Shown: piece by piece, positions 8,701 through 17,368 of the stretch
Layout: each line of letters opens with the position of its first letter
Numbering within the stretch: position 1 is the stretch's first letter
Source: Alsobacter sp046349155
Lineage (GTDB): Bacteria > Pseudomonadota > Alphaproteobacteria > Rhizobiales > Beijerinckiaceae
Direction of reading: 5' to 3'
Length of the DNA stretch: 64,000 bases
NCBI GenBank assembly: GCA_046349155.1
Contig: JAXMCW010000004.1
Location: 62,001-126,000, forward strand
Notes under the pieces: generated by a model
The model's database searches: none
What the model was told of the DNA's origin: nothing
What the model saw: the letters and a program-made list of their open reading frames with translations, nothing else
Position numbers and translations under genes: made by a program

Positions 8701-11700
8701 GGATGGCGGCGGACGACCCCGGCGCCTCGCCGCACCCGTCGAGCAGAACGCTCAGGGCGATGTCGGGCGTCGGGCTCGCGAAGAGGATGCCCGCCCCCGT
8801 TTCGAGCCGCGCCGCGAGCGCCGGGAGATCGTCTGCCTCAGATGCGCCGGCGCCGACCACGAGCCTCAGGGCAAGCCCTGCCTTGGTTTGGCTCGGTTCG
8901 GCCAGGAGGTCGTCGAAGACGAGACCGTCTGCCGACGGCAAGCGGCCCATGAAGCCCTCGAAGGCGTCCTGGCTTCGGCCGGCCAGCACAAGTCGCGCCC
9001 GGCCTCCGGCTCCGAGCGGAAGCAGCGCACGGACCAGGGCGAAGTTCCACGGTTCGGGCAGCAGGATCGTAGGAGGAACCCCGCCACGGTCCTCGCACCA
9101 GCGCCGCGCGACAGCCGCCAGGGCCGCGGCGCAGGGCATGATCCGGCCACTCTCCGCTTCGAATTGCTCGCGCAGGCCCGCGGGCCATTCGGCCTCTTCG
9201 CCCTCGAGCCAGGCCGGCAGCCTTCGCAAGGCGTTGACGCAGAGCAGGATCTCGGCATTGGCCGAGGGGTGGGCCGCCATCAGGGCCTGGATGATGGTCT
9301 CAGGAGCGTGCGGCGGCCCCCGGTCTGCGAGTCGCCACTGGCCGTCGATCCGCCATGCGAGCCGGTTGGCCGCCAGATGAGCCAGCAGCGCCTCGTGCCG
9401 CCCCGACCGGAGCGCATTCCTCTCGGCCGATTGGATCATGCGCCATACGAGCGCCAGCGTGAACGCCTGAACAAGGCGCCACGCGGCGGTCTCGCCCGGC
9501 ACGTCTCGCGGCCAAGCGGCGGCCACGCTCGCCGGCGTCGGGGAGGCGACGACGGACGGCGGCGGCAAGTCCAGCCAGTCCAGCCGCAGGCGCTGCCCGT
9601 CGGCCCGCGCGCCCTCGATCGTGACAGAGCGGAACACCAGCCCCTCGACCAGGGCGAGGATGTGGCCTGCGCCGTCCATCAGGTAGACGTCGACCACGGA
9701 AGTCCGGCCGGTTTCCTTCCGGCGCTGAACCACTGCGCGGCGCACCTGAGGATCGTCGACCCACAGGCTCACGCGGCCGAAGCGGATGGGCAGATGGGCT
9801 GTCAGGCCCTCCGAGGCGGGGGTCTTGTCGAGGAACAGGGAGTGCAGTGCGGCGTCCAGAGAGACGGGGTGCAGGAGGAAGGGGGGCGCACCTGGATCTC
9901 TGGCTCCCGGTGGATCAATCTCGACGAGCGCGGTGTCGCCGTCACGCAGGACGCGCCTGACACGCCGGAATGTCCCACCATAGACGAGGCCGTGCGCGGC
10001 GGCCCGATCATAGACCTCGTCGGCGCCATGGAGCGTGGCCTCCGCTCTCGGGAGGGGATGTGCTTCGCGCGGCGCCGCCTCCAGGCGACGGACACGTCCC
10101 TTCGCATGTTGCACCCAGCCTTCAGTCGAGAATCGCGGCCGGCTTCGGATGTCCACGTGTTGGGAAGAGGCGACCCAGGTCGTCGAGACCTCGCGCATTG
10201 CGTCGAGAGGCAGCGTGAGCGGCTGAATAAGATCGACGTCCTCGAGCACCATGGGGCCTGCGCCCAGCTCCTCCCGCCCCACGGCCAGCATCATTTCCAC
10301 CAAGGCCGCGCCCGGAACGACGATGTCCTGACCAACCTTGTGGTCCGCGAAGACGTGGGCCGCATGGGCATCGACGAGGCTGCGGCGCTCCGGCGACCCG
10401 GGCGCCATGCGGTAGCCGAGCAGCGGATGCGGACCAGGCCCCCCAAACGGGTGGCCCATGATCGTCATCGCCTCGGCGGTCCGGTTCAGCACGAAGCGCT
10501 GGCGTCGCCAGGGCAGGCGCGGCAAAGCCAGGGGCGCCGCGGGCTCCGGGCCGAACACCGAGGCGTCCGTCACCCGGGCGCCGTGAACCAAGAGGCGCGC
10601 GGCCGCGGCCAGCACGGGATCGGCCCCCTCATCGACCGCGGGTTCCGTCAAGCTCGGCAGCACGACCCCGGACGCGCCCCGCCGTGCGAGTGTTTCGGAG
10701 ATCGAGGTCGTGAGGATGGGCCGGGGACCAACCTCGAGGAACATCGTCACGCCGTCCGCCGCCGCAGTCTCGATCGCCTGCTGGAAGCGGACGGGTTCGC
10801 GGACGTTGCGCCACCAGTAGCGCGACTGGAGTTCGGCCGCGGTGACGGGCAGGCCGGTGACGGTCGAGATCATCCGGGTGGAGGGCGAACCGCAACGAAG
10901 GCTGCTGAGATCCGCGCAAAGATCCGCCTCGGCACCGTCGAGGATGGCGGAATGAAAGGGATAGTCGATATCGAGGACCAGACACGCGATGCGTCGGGCC
11001 CGGGCCGCGGCGAGGACGCGACTGATCGCCGTCTCCGGGCCCGAGACGGTGGTGGAGGACGGCCCATTCAGCGCGGCGATCTGCACGTCGGCGGCAGCGC
11101 TGGTCGCAAGAAAGTCACGCGCGGCCGCCTCGCCGCAGGCGAGCACCGCCATCCGACCGCGGGCCCGGACGGCCTCCTGGTGACGGCTGCGCACGTGAAC
11201 GAGATGCAGCGCAGCCTCCATGTCGAGCGCGCCGCTGGCCCAGGCGGCGGCCACTTCGCCGACGCTGTGTCCGAGGACCAGGTCGGGACGAACGCCTTCC
11301 TCCGCCAGCGCCAGCGTGAGTGCGGCCTGGACGCCGAAGATGAGGGGTTGGGCGATCGACGTGAGCGCAAGCTCCACCGGGCCTGCGGTCCCGGCCAGCG
11401 CCTGTTCCAACGACCAGCCCGCGATGGGCAGGAACATCCGGTCGATCGCGCCGATGTGGCGACGGAAACTTGCGCTGCGTTGCAGCGCCTCGCGTCCCAT
11501 CCCGTCCCACTGGCAGCCATTGCCCGAGTAGACGAAGGCCAGCCGGGCCTCCCCCGTGGGGGCCGTGCCGCGTTGGCCGGAATCCTGTCCCTCGGCGAGA
11601 CGATCGAGCGCCGCCACGACCGTTTCGAGGTCCCGCGCGGGAAGGGCAACCCGAACGGGCAGCCGCTCCCGCTGGTAGGCAAGACCCGAGGCGAGCGCCG

Positions 11701-13108
11701 CGACCGTTGTGTCGCCGGCACGCAGCATCTGCCCGCTGCGCGCCGCGAGGGCCGACAAGGCCTCGGCGCTCTGCGCCGTCAGCATCAGCAGTCGGGGAGC
11801 CCCGGATTCCGGCGGCTCGGGCCGCGCTGGCGTGGCGCTCTCGATCACGACATGGGCGTTCGTGCCGCCGAATCCGTAGTTGCAGATGCCCGCCCGCAGG
11901 ATCCCTTCCGGGTCGAGCGTCACCGATGTTCCGGCGGGAGCCAGGTTCAGCGCCTCGAAGTCGATGTCCGGGTTGAGATCGTCCAGTTCGAGCGTCGCCG
12001 GAAAGACCCGCCGCTCCATGGAGAGGATCGCCTTCAGGAGGCCTACGGCCCCCGACGCGGATTCCAGATGGCCCACGTTCGATTTGGCCGAACCGACCGG
12101 CAGCGGCGATGACCGGCCGGCCCCCAGGACGCAACCGATGGCCCGGGCTTCCGCCGGATCGCCGACGCGCGTCCCCGTGCCATGGGCCTCCACGAAGGCG
12201 AGACTGGTCGGGTCGATGCAGGACTGCTGATAGACCTGCTGCAGGAGCCTCATCTGGCCCTCGGCCGAGGGGAGCGAAATGCCCACTGTTCGACCGTCTG
12301 AATTGACGCCGGCGGCGAGAATGGATGCGCGGACGCGGGCTTTACCCACGGCCTCGGGACGCCGAAGCACGAAAGCCACGGCTCCTTCCGAGCGCACATA
12401 GCCGTCCGCCCGGGCCGAAAAGGGTCTGCAGCGCCCGGTGGGGGACAGCATCCGCGCCCGGGAAAAGCCGATGAAGGGCGCCGGCGACAGCAGCATGTTC
12501 ACGCCGGCGACCACCGCCGTGTCGACGACCCCCCGGGACAGGTCGCCGAGCGCCTGCGCCACGGCCACGAAGGACGACGAGCAGGCCGTGTCCACGGTCT
12601 GGCTCGGCCCGCGCCAGTCGAAGATGTAGGAAACCCGGTTGGCGATGATGGAAAGCGAGTTGCCCGTCATGAAATGGCTTTCGATCGAGGCCAAGTCATT
12701 CGTTGACGCGCTTTGGTAGTCGACGTTCGACGCACCCACATAGACGCCGATCGGCGTGCCTGCGAGCCGGGATGGAGGGAGGCCTGCATCCTCCAGCGCT
12801 TCCCAGACGACCTCGAGCAGAAGCCGCTGTTGCGGATCCATCTGCTGGGCTTCCCGCGGCGCGATGCCGAACACGGTAGGATCGAACGAAAAGGGGTCGT
12901 CCAGATAGCCGCCCGCGGCGGAATAGGCGAAGCCCGCTTCGCTGGCTCGCGGATGAAGAAAGCGCGAGACGGGCCAGCGCCCTTGCGGCGCGTCCGAGAC
13001 GGTGCAGCGCTGTTCCGCCAACACCGTCCAGAAGGCATCGGGGCATTCGGCGCCCGGAAGCCTGCAGGCAAGACCGATGATCGCAGCCGGGCTAATGTTC
13101 GTGGTCAT
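5732..13108 (-). CDS. rkpA: Highly reducing type I polyketide synthase (RkpA-type)
   Basis: This 2458-residue iterative-type synthase has the following domains. KS spans about 5-425, with Cys near 174 in DTACSSS and His motifs EAHGTGT near 308 and SNVGHLE. AT spans about 500-790, with GHSVGE near 612. DH spans about 880-1150, with the His of DHKVGQ near 921 and the Asp segment HPVSLDAAL. A long segment of about 1170-1620 has no recognisable active domain; it occupies the place of a methyltransferase or structural region. ER spans about 1650-1960 (HGAAGAVG near 1839). KR spans about 2030-2220 (GGTSGFG, and Tyr near 2183). ACP has its phosphopantetheine Ser in LGMDSL near 2347. There is no thioesterase. 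ATG 13108 was chosen because KS homology starts within ten residues; the frame is open upstream but not protein-like. It overlaps the next gene by ATGA. It probably makes a saturated long chain for the capsule lipid. Confidence 0.95.
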   Translation of the reverse strand: MTTNISPAAIIGLACRLPGAECPDAFWTVLAEQRCTVSDAPQGRWPVSRFLHPRASEAGFAYSAAGGYLDDPFSFDPTVFGIAPREAQQMDPQQRLLLEVVWEALEDAGLPPSRLAGTPIGVYVGASNVDYQSASTNDLASIESHFMTGNSLSIIANRVSYIFDWRGPSQTVDTACSSSFVAVAQALGDLSRGVVDTAVVAGVNMLLSPAPFIGFSRARMLSPTGRCRPFSARADGYVRSEGAVAFVLRRPEAVGKARVRASILAAGVNSDGRTVGISLPSAEGQMRLLQQVYQQSCIDPTSLAFVEAHGTGTRVGDPAEARAIGCVLGAGRSSPLPVGSAKSNVGHLESASGAVGLLKAILSMERRVFPATLELDDLNPDIDFEALNLAPAGTSVTLDPEGILRAGICNYGFGGTNAHVVIESATPARPEPPESGAPRLLMLTAQSAEALSALAARSGQMLRAGDTTVAALASGLAYQRERLPVRVALPARDLETVVAALDRLAEGQDSGQRGTAPTGEARLAFVYSGNGCQWDGMGREALQRSASFRRHIGAIDRMFLPIAGWSLEQALAGTAGPVELALTSIAQPLIFGVQAALTLALAEEGVRPDLVLGHSVGEVAAAWASGALDMEAALHLVHVRSRHQEAVRARGRMAVLACGEAAARDFLATSAAADVQIAALNGPSSTTVSGPETAISRVLAAARARRIACLVLDIDYPFHSAILDGAEADLCADLSSLRCGSPSTRMISTVTGLPVTAAELQSRYWWRNVREPVRFQQAIETAAADGVTMFLEVGPRPILTTSISETLARRGASGVVLPSLTEPAVDEGADPVLAAAARLLVHGARVTDASVFGPEPAAPLALPRLPWRRQRFVLNRTAEAMTIMGHPFGGPGPHPLLGYRMAPGSPERRSLVDAHAAHVFADHKVGQDIVVPGAALVEMMLAVGREELGAGPMVLEDVDLIQPLTLPLDAMREVSTTWVASSQHVDIRSRPRFSTEGWVQHAKGRVRRLEAAPREAHPLPRAEATLHGADEVYDRAAAHGLVYGGTFRRVRRVLRDGDTALVEIDPPGARDPGAPPFLLHPVSLDAALHSLFLDKTPASEGLTAHLPIRFGRVSLWVDDPQVRRAVVQRRKETGRTSVVDVYLMDGAGHILALVEGLVFRSVTIEGARADGQRLRLDWLDLPPPSVVASPTPASVAAAWPRDVPGETAAWRLVQAFTLALVWRMIQSAERNALRSGRHEALLAHLAANRLAWRIDGQWRLADRGPPHAPETIIQALMAAHPSANAEILLCVNALRRLPAWLEGEEAEWPAGLREQFEAESGRIMPCAAALAAVARRWCEDRGGVPPTILLPEPWNFALVRALLPLGAGGRARLVLAGRSQDAFEGFMGRLPSADGLVFDDLLAEPSQTKAGLALRLVVGAGASEADDLPALAARLETGAGILFASPTPDIALSVLLDGCGEAPGSSAAILSQDGFDAVEHGVSPDGGWSIACARRSPAAEHARVLVLTGGSGSFGRSLADHLRRDGSMPAGWQVLEEGDGDSTEPALDAWLAEPGARTIIDLADIEPDGVPSDQILRGLQHLRRRLALVSQAGGRVGLWRVHRDATGAAPAAVASSLWAFCRVAANEFPTVDLRRLDLAGTLTPREAAQALLSVLPGIGGETEVAITPAGVAVPRAGIGQAQSSRAPADGQAARLRFPEPGKLAGAVWELEPLRPPSEGDVTVKVAATGLNFRDVMLALGVLDEDLLGSGLSRAALGFEFSGEVTAVGPGVSRLQPGDRVMGFAAGAFASHVTVPAASTMAIPAGLSLEEGGTIPVAFCTAWHALVRVARLEKGETVLIHGAAGAVGLAAIQIARGRGARILATAGTEDRRTVARLAGADAVFDSRSLAFADEIRGSEGGVDVVLNSLAGEAMIQGLGLVRPFGRFIELGKRDYLDNTVVGLRPLLRNVTYANVDLDEVLASRPADAAAVIDAVAEAFARGALTPLPHRVFPGEAAHQAVRLMQNAGQVGKILVRPAGRARPAQAPARPFRAPGDTILIVGGTSGFGFETACWLAARGARRIVLGSRRGEVAPELQARLDDCRRTGAEILVDRVDLADADSVESFVKRAEARLGPVVGVVHTAMVLSDGLIEGLDSDAVRAVLAPKVDGILTLERALGDRALDFFVVYSSITTLIGNPGQGAYVAANAFMEGVVRRRRAAGRPGLAVAWGAISGAGVMMQRADLEDRLRRTTGLAGLPVGQALDHLGALLAAGDAAPPVAYVSEIAGGEAAERLVLMRSPAFEGLMAHQGKARRHVAAADFVRQLQSAGPDQALAITLSMLAEETAAILQLPVTSIDPLKPLNELGMDSLMALELRMEVEKRCRIELPLMSISGRSLRDLAERILAGLVRDDGGRGAGAQEGRAGDAARQDRAVLDAVTLKDLGAAHAVDEGHLDVDALAAAVDKRVGQQVGPRRRSS

Positions 13109-13233
13109 GAAAAATCGACAGACAAAGGAACAAAAAGGAAACGCGTCGAAGGTTGAAGTCAAGCACCGGAACGACGACGCGTATCCCGTCGCCGCGCGCC
13201 CGACGTGCATCGTCCATGCGGGGGCGGAAATCG

Positions 13234-14061
13234 TCAGCCTAGGCCGGGTTGCAGGGCGTGATCGGCGGCCGGCCTCTCCAGGAATCGTCGCGCGATGGTG
13301 AGATGCCGAAATCTCAGCAGCGGCCCGATCAGGCTGTGCAACATGAGAAGCGCATACATCGAGCGGCCGGTGGTCACGGCGAAGCGGCCGGCGGACGCCG
13401 CCCTCATGATGTCGTTCGCCACTCGCTCCGGGCACGCAACGCCACCGCCGGCCGCGATCGCAGCGGTCTCGGGAGGGCGGAACGCGCGCTCTTGGTCCAG
13501 TTGCGGCGTCAGCGTATCGGGTGGGTAGGCCAGGGTGACGGCGACGCCCCGCGATGCAAGCTCCACGCGCAAGCATTCCGCCAGGCCTCGAACGGCGAAC
13601 TTCGACGGTGAGTAAGCCGTATAGCCTGGGATCCCCATGAGAGCGGCGCCGGACGCGATCATGACCACGTGGGAGTTCGGCCCCGTCATGGCGGGCGCGA
13701 GAGCGTGCACCAGGTTCAATGTCCCGAAGTAATTGACGTCCATCTGATCACGGTGATCCCGCGGGTCCTGCTCGAGGAAGCGCCCAGGCCGTGCGATGCC
13801 CGCGGCCGCCACCACCCACGACGGAGAAATTCCCCGGTCCTTCAACTCGGACGCGAGGTCCGCGCATGCGCATGGGTCCCTCACGTCGAGCTGTCGGGTT
13901 CGGACAGCCGTCTGCGGCGACCATGCGGACAGGCGCGACGCAGCGATCGCGAGACGTGCGCCGTCACGCGCGAGGAGGATGACTGGAATGTTTTGGCGGA
14001 TCAGCCACGCAGCACATGCGAAGCCGATCCCGCTCGAGCCGCCGCTGATCACCGCAAACAT
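13234..14061 (-). CDS. rkpH: SDR reductase resembling 3-ketosphinganine reductase (RkpH-type)
   Basis: This 275-residue short-chain dehydrogenase has the cofactor motif SGGSSGIG at residues 6-13, the NNAG-equivalent AAAG, a catalytic Ser in IASGAAL, and YSPSK with Tyr near 149. The segment AYPPDTLTPQLDQE is a signature of the 3-ketodihydrosphingosine reductase branch. That branch reduces the ketone made by serine palmitoyltransferase-type enzymes. A hydrophobic C-terminal segment (MYALLMLHSLIGPLLRF) suggests membrane association, as in that branch. It lies 125 bases upstream of the PKS on the same strand and is likely the first gene of the PKS operon. The proposed job is reduction of the 2-amino-3-ketone from the alpha-oxoamine synthase. 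That is an inference from subfamily and context. Confidence 0.85.
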   Translation of the reverse strand: MFAVISGGSSGIGFACAAWLIRQNIPVILLARDGARLAIAASRLSAWSPQTAVRTRQLDVRDPCACADLASELKDRGISPSWVVAAAGIARPGRFLEQDPRDHRDQMDVNYFGTLNLVHALAPAMTGPNSHVVMIASGAALMGIPGYTAYSPSKFAVRGLAECLRVELASRGVAVTLAYPPDTLTPQLDQERAFRPPETAAIAAGGGVACPERVANDIMRAASAGRFAVTTGRSMYALLMLHSLIGPLLRFRHLTIARRFLERPAADHALQPGLG

Positions 14062-14192
14062 GGGTCGCTTTTCAACGTCGCGCCTTCCTCGTCACTGTGC
14101 TGTTTAAGCCTGGACGAACGCAGAATTTCTGTCAAGTTTATTGTCGCAAATAGAACCTATAACTCTGTATAGCCGGATTAAAACTCAACAAG
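14062..14192. promoter_or_regulatory. A+T-rich divergent spacer, likely promoter region
   Basis: This 131-base spacer separates the minus-strand lipid operon from a plus-strand glycosyltransferase gene. Its right half (about 14,100-14,190) is conspicuously A+T-rich against the surrounding high-GC coding DNA. That is expected of promoters in such genomes. Individual -35/-10 boxes could not be assigned with confidence. Confidence 0.4.
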
Positions 14193-16109
14193 ATGGCAAC
14201 AATAGATAGAAATGCATTGCAAGTACACGGAGAGATTGCATTCACTCTTGTCATGCCCTCGGCAGATGAGCCCTGGTTGGTTCCACCGTGGCAGCCGGCC
14301 ACGCTTGCCGGACGTTGGGTCCAGATCGACTACGAAGCATCGTGGTTCGATCCCTGCACCCGGCCGATCTTGCGTTGCCTCACGCCGGACGGTCCCGTCG
14401 ATCAGCCGCTTCCCGCCTCGGTGCTGGGGAGAGCCACCGCGGTCGTCCACATCCCCGCCGGAACGTCTTGGCTCGCCATTCGCCCCGCCTTCGAGCCCGG
14501 CCCGTTCGGCTTCAGGCTGACGGGATTGCGCGTCCTGCGCCGCGGAGAGGCGTGGCGCCGCGCCCTATGCCGAGATCGCCCGACGGCTCTTGAAGTGCCG
14601 GCAGCCCGCATCTTCGGTGGGCGGGAGGAGGCCCGACAGATCCTCCGCGCGGCGCTGGGAGGCATGCGACTTGGCGATTACTCGACCTGGCGCGAGCAGC
14701 ACCACCGCCCCATGGACGTCCGCGGGCTGGAGGCGCCTCGCTTCGGCGGCCGGCTTCCTGGAGTTAGGAGGCTGGTGACGGGGGAGCCCGTGGCCAATGC
14801 CCCAACCCGCCATCCGGCGCAGCACGGGTGCTTGCGCCAGACCCTGCGAGGCGCCCTCGATGACCTGGACGCCCGCGACCTCGTTGCGGCCATGCCGGGC
14901 TGCATCGACATGCGCGCGGAAGCCGCCGCCGTCTTGGCGGAGACGGCGGCCCGCTACCCGACCGCCGAGATCTTCTACTGCGACGAGGAGATCGAGCCGG
15001 AGGACGGGCTGCCCATGCTGCCCCATTTCCGTCCCGACTGGCGGAAGCTCGACGCGGATCGTCTGCGCTTCGGAAGAGACCCTGTCTTCGTGCGGGCCGG
15101 CCGACTCCGGACCTGGGCCGCCCAGACGCCGGGCCGCGGGGATCGGCAGTCCATTGCGCTCCACGACCTCGGTCCTGGCATCCGAGAGGCTGCGGTCGTC
15201 CACATCCGACGACCCCTTGTCCTGCGGCGCGGCGGCGCGCCCCGGACAGCGGCCCCCGCCCTTGCTGGTCTCGTCCATCGCAGCAACTGGGCGGCCCCGC
15301 GAAGGGTCAGCATCGTCATTCCCACCCGCGACCGGGTGGATTTCCTGCGTCCTTGCCTGGATGGCTTGCTCCACCAAACCCATGCGGACGGGCTTGAAGT
15401 GGTGCTGGTCGACAATGGCAGCCGGGAGCGGCGCACGCGGAGGTTCTACGCGACGCTCGCAAGCGAATCCCGCGTCGTCGTCCTCGATCGCCCTGGCCCT
15501 TTCAACTTCTCGCTTCTCGCCAACGTCGGAGCTGCGGCGGCCCGCAGCGACATCCTCGTCTTTCTCAACAACGATGTGGCGGTGATCGAGCCGCTCTGGC
15601 TCGACCGCCTGCTCGCCTTCGCGACACGAGAAGACGTCGGGGCCGTGGGGGCGCGGCTGATCTATCCATCCGGTGGCGTGCAGCACGACGGCGTGGTGCT
15701 GGGGATCGGCGGATTCGCCGGCCACGTCCAGTCCAGGCGTCCCCGGTCCGCGTGGGGTGACGAGGACGACCGGCCGAGGGTGGTGAGCGCCGTGACAGGG
15801 GCCTGCCTGGCGGTCGAGCGAGCCAAATTCGACGCCGTGGGCGGCTTCGACGCTGTCGACCTGCCCGTCGACCTCAGCGACGTCGATCTGTGCCTCAAGC
15901 TCGCGTCGAGGGGATGGGACAGCGTCCTCGTCCCCGATTGTCGTCTGATCCATCACGAGTCCGCTACACGGGGCGACGCCTGGAGGCCTTTCACCCGCTA
16001 CGCGAGGGAGCGGAAGGCGTTCAGGCGGCGCTGGGGTCACAAGCTCGCCAACGATCCTTTCTTTCCCCCCGCCCTGTCCCTGTTCTCGCGGGAGGCGCGG
16101 CTGGCCTGA
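14193..16109 (+). CDS. GT2-family glycosyltransferase with decayed first domain
   Basis: This protein has 638 residues. The C-terminal half (about 365-620) is a clear GT-A fold family 2 transferase. It shows VSIVIPTRDRVDFLRPCLD, VLVDNGS, FLNNDVAVI, GAVGARLIYPSGGVQHDG, VSAVTGACLAV and LSDVDLCLKL. Residues about 225-350 look like the remnant of an upstream GT2 domain. The blocks EIFYCDEEI and PHFRPDWRKLDADRL align in order with the intact first domain of the neighbouring two-domain transferase, but the nucleotide-binding start is missing. The ATG at 14193 follows an A+T-rich spacer. The 3' end overlaps the convergent GT4 gene by 73 bases. It is presumed to add a sugar to the capsule repeat; donor and acceptor are unknown. 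Confidence 0.88.
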   Translation: MATIDRNALQVHGEIAFTLVMPSADEPWLVPPWQPATLAGRWVQIDYEASWFDPCTRPILRCLTPDGPVDQPLPASVLGRATAVVHIPAGTSWLAIRPAFEPGPFGFRLTGLRVLRRGEAWRRALCRDRPTALEVPAARIFGGREEARQILRAALGGMRLGDYSTWREQHHRPMDVRGLEAPRFGGRLPGVRRLVTGEPVANAPTRHPAQHGCLRQTLRGALDDLDARDLVAAMPGCIDMRAEAAAVLAETAARYPTAEIFYCDEEIEPEDGLPMLPHFRPDWRKLDADRLRFGRDPVFVRAGRLRTWAAQTPGRGDRQSIALHDLGPGIREAAVVHIRRPLVLRRGGAPRTAAPALAGLVHRSNWAAPRRVSIVIPTRDRVDFLRPCLDGLLHQTHADGLEVVLVDNGSRERRTRRFYATLASESRVVVLDRPGPFNFSLLANVGAAAARSDILVFLNNDVAVIEPLWLDRLLAFATREDVGAVGARLIYPSGGVQHDGVVLGIGGFAGHVQSRRPRSAWGDEDDRPRVVSAVTGACLAVERAKFDAVGGFDAVDLPVDLSDVDLCLKLASRGWDSVLVPDCRLIHHESATRGDAWRPFTRYARERKAFRRRWGHKLANDPFFPPALSLFSREARLA

Positions 16110-17368
16110 CGCGGTCCGAAGCTGACCTGGTCCACGATTTCTCCAAGATCGTTCATGAAGTCGCGCCAGGTTACGGGCCGCCAGGCCCGGGTCCGGTCCA
16201 GCGCCGCCTGAAGGGCGTCGCCGCTCCAAGCCAGCTGCTCGACGGCCGCCACCCAGGCCAGGGGATCGGTGGCGCAGACGTAGAGGGGGGCCCCGCCCCC
16301 GGCCTCTCGGTGGGCAGGAATGTCCGAGGCGATCACGGGCGTTCCCAGCGCGAGCGCCTCGGCGACCGGAAGCCCGAATCCTTCGGCGCGGGAGGGCATC
16401 AGGAGCGCCTTCGCCTCGCCGACCAGGTCGCGCAGCAGCAGTGTCGGCGGCGTGGGGACCCACGTCACGGCGCGACCCGCCGCGGCGATGCGCGCAAGGC
16501 TGGCCTCTCCGCGCCAGCCGACGGCGCCGGCGACGATGAGCGGCGGGCAGGATGGCCCATGCCGCTCGGCGAGGATGGCCCAGGCGTCGAGCAGGATGTC
16601 GACGTTCTTGCGGGGCTCGAGCGTGCCGCAGACAACGAAGGCGGAGCGGGGCCGCCCGCTCCGCGATGGACGGCCGAGAAAGGCATCCTGGATCGGCAGG
16701 CCCCGGGCATAGATCGGCAGTTGCGGGCGTCCACGGGCGGCCATGGCGGCGGAGAGCTCGCCCGCGACCGCGCGGCTCGGCGCCAGCGCGGCCTCCGCGT
16801 AGGTCGCGACATGGGCGAGAAGGCGCCCGGAGGCCCGCTGCAACGCCATCGAGACAAGCGAGGGGTGAAGCACGGGGACGAGGTCATGAACCATGGCCAG
16901 CAGCGCCACCTGCGAATGCTGGCGCAGCCAGGACACCATCCAGCCTTGGCTGAGGCTGTCATGGCCGGCATTGATCAGGACGCTGCCGGCCGGCAACGAC
17001 CGCAGCGGCCGACCCGTCGCGAGGCCGGTTCGCCGGAGCAGCTTCGGGATTGCCGACCAGGTCTGCAGTCCGAACCGGGCAGGTACGTGCCCGTCCCGTT
17101 CAGGCCCGGCGGGGCCTGTGGATGCCGGCGCGCCATCCGTCTCACCAGGCCAGCGCGACTCGAAGAAGGACCGGGCGCGCAGCACGCGTTCACGCTCGAA
17201 CAGCCGCAGGCCCCAGGGCGTCGGCATCAAGGCTACGCACTCTCCGGGCCAGGTCTCGAAAAGGCGCGACGCCATCCCGTAGTCGATACGATCGATGCCA
17301 CGCGGCGTCGGCAGACGGGCCGCCAGAAGCAGGCGCACGACATCGTAGACGATGGTGGGCCGGCTCAT
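16037..17368 (-). CDS. GT4-family (GT-B) glycosyltransferase
   Basis: This is a 443-residue GT-B glycosyltransferase. The C-terminal donor domain shows VVCGTLEPRKNVDILLDAW, PPLIVAGAVGWRGE, and the E-x7-E type motif SRAEGFGLPVAEALALGTPVIASD. The N-terminal domain contains VYDVVRLLL and LAMVHDLVPVLHP, typical of transferases acting on nucleotide-sugar donors at the inner membrane. Its start codon overlaps the stop of the upstream GT2 gene (ATGA at 17366-17370), so the two are co-translated. The 3' end overlaps the plus-strand GT2 gene tail-to-tail, which may impose transcriptional interference. It is a likely capsule-chain assembly enzyme; the linkage cannot be deduced. Confidence 0.88.
   Translation of the reverse strand: MSRPTIVYDVVRLLLAARLPTPRGIDRIDYGMASRLFETWPGECVALMPTPWGLRLFERERVLRARSFFESRWPGETDGAPASTGPAGPERDGHVPARFGLQTWSAIPKLLRRTGLATGRPLRSLPAGSVLINAGHDSLSQGWMVSWLRQHSQVALLAMVHDLVPVLHPSLVSMALQRASGRLLAHVATYAEAALAPSRAVAGELSAAMAARGRPQLPIYARGLPIQDAFLGRPSRSGRPRSAFVVCGTLEPRKNVDILLDAWAILAERHGPSCPPLIVAGAVGWRGEASLARIAAAGRAVTWVPTPPTLLLRDLVGEAKALLMPSRAEGFGLPVAEALALGTPVIASDIPAHREAGGGAPLYVCATDPLAWVAAVEQLAWSGDALQAALDRTRAWRPVTWRDFMNDLGEIVDQVSFGPRQASRASRENRDRAGGKKGSLASL

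Noticed and set aside
8888..12112. 1074-codon open frame on the plus strand inside the PKS gene
   Set aside because: It lies wholly antisense to recognisable AT, DH and adjoining PKS sequence. Its translation is His/Arg/Gly-rich without any domain.
13109..13576. Upstream extension of the PKS reading frame by 156 codons
   Set aside because: The extra residues are Arg/Pro/His-rich and run into the reductase gene. KS homology begins right after the ATG at 13108.
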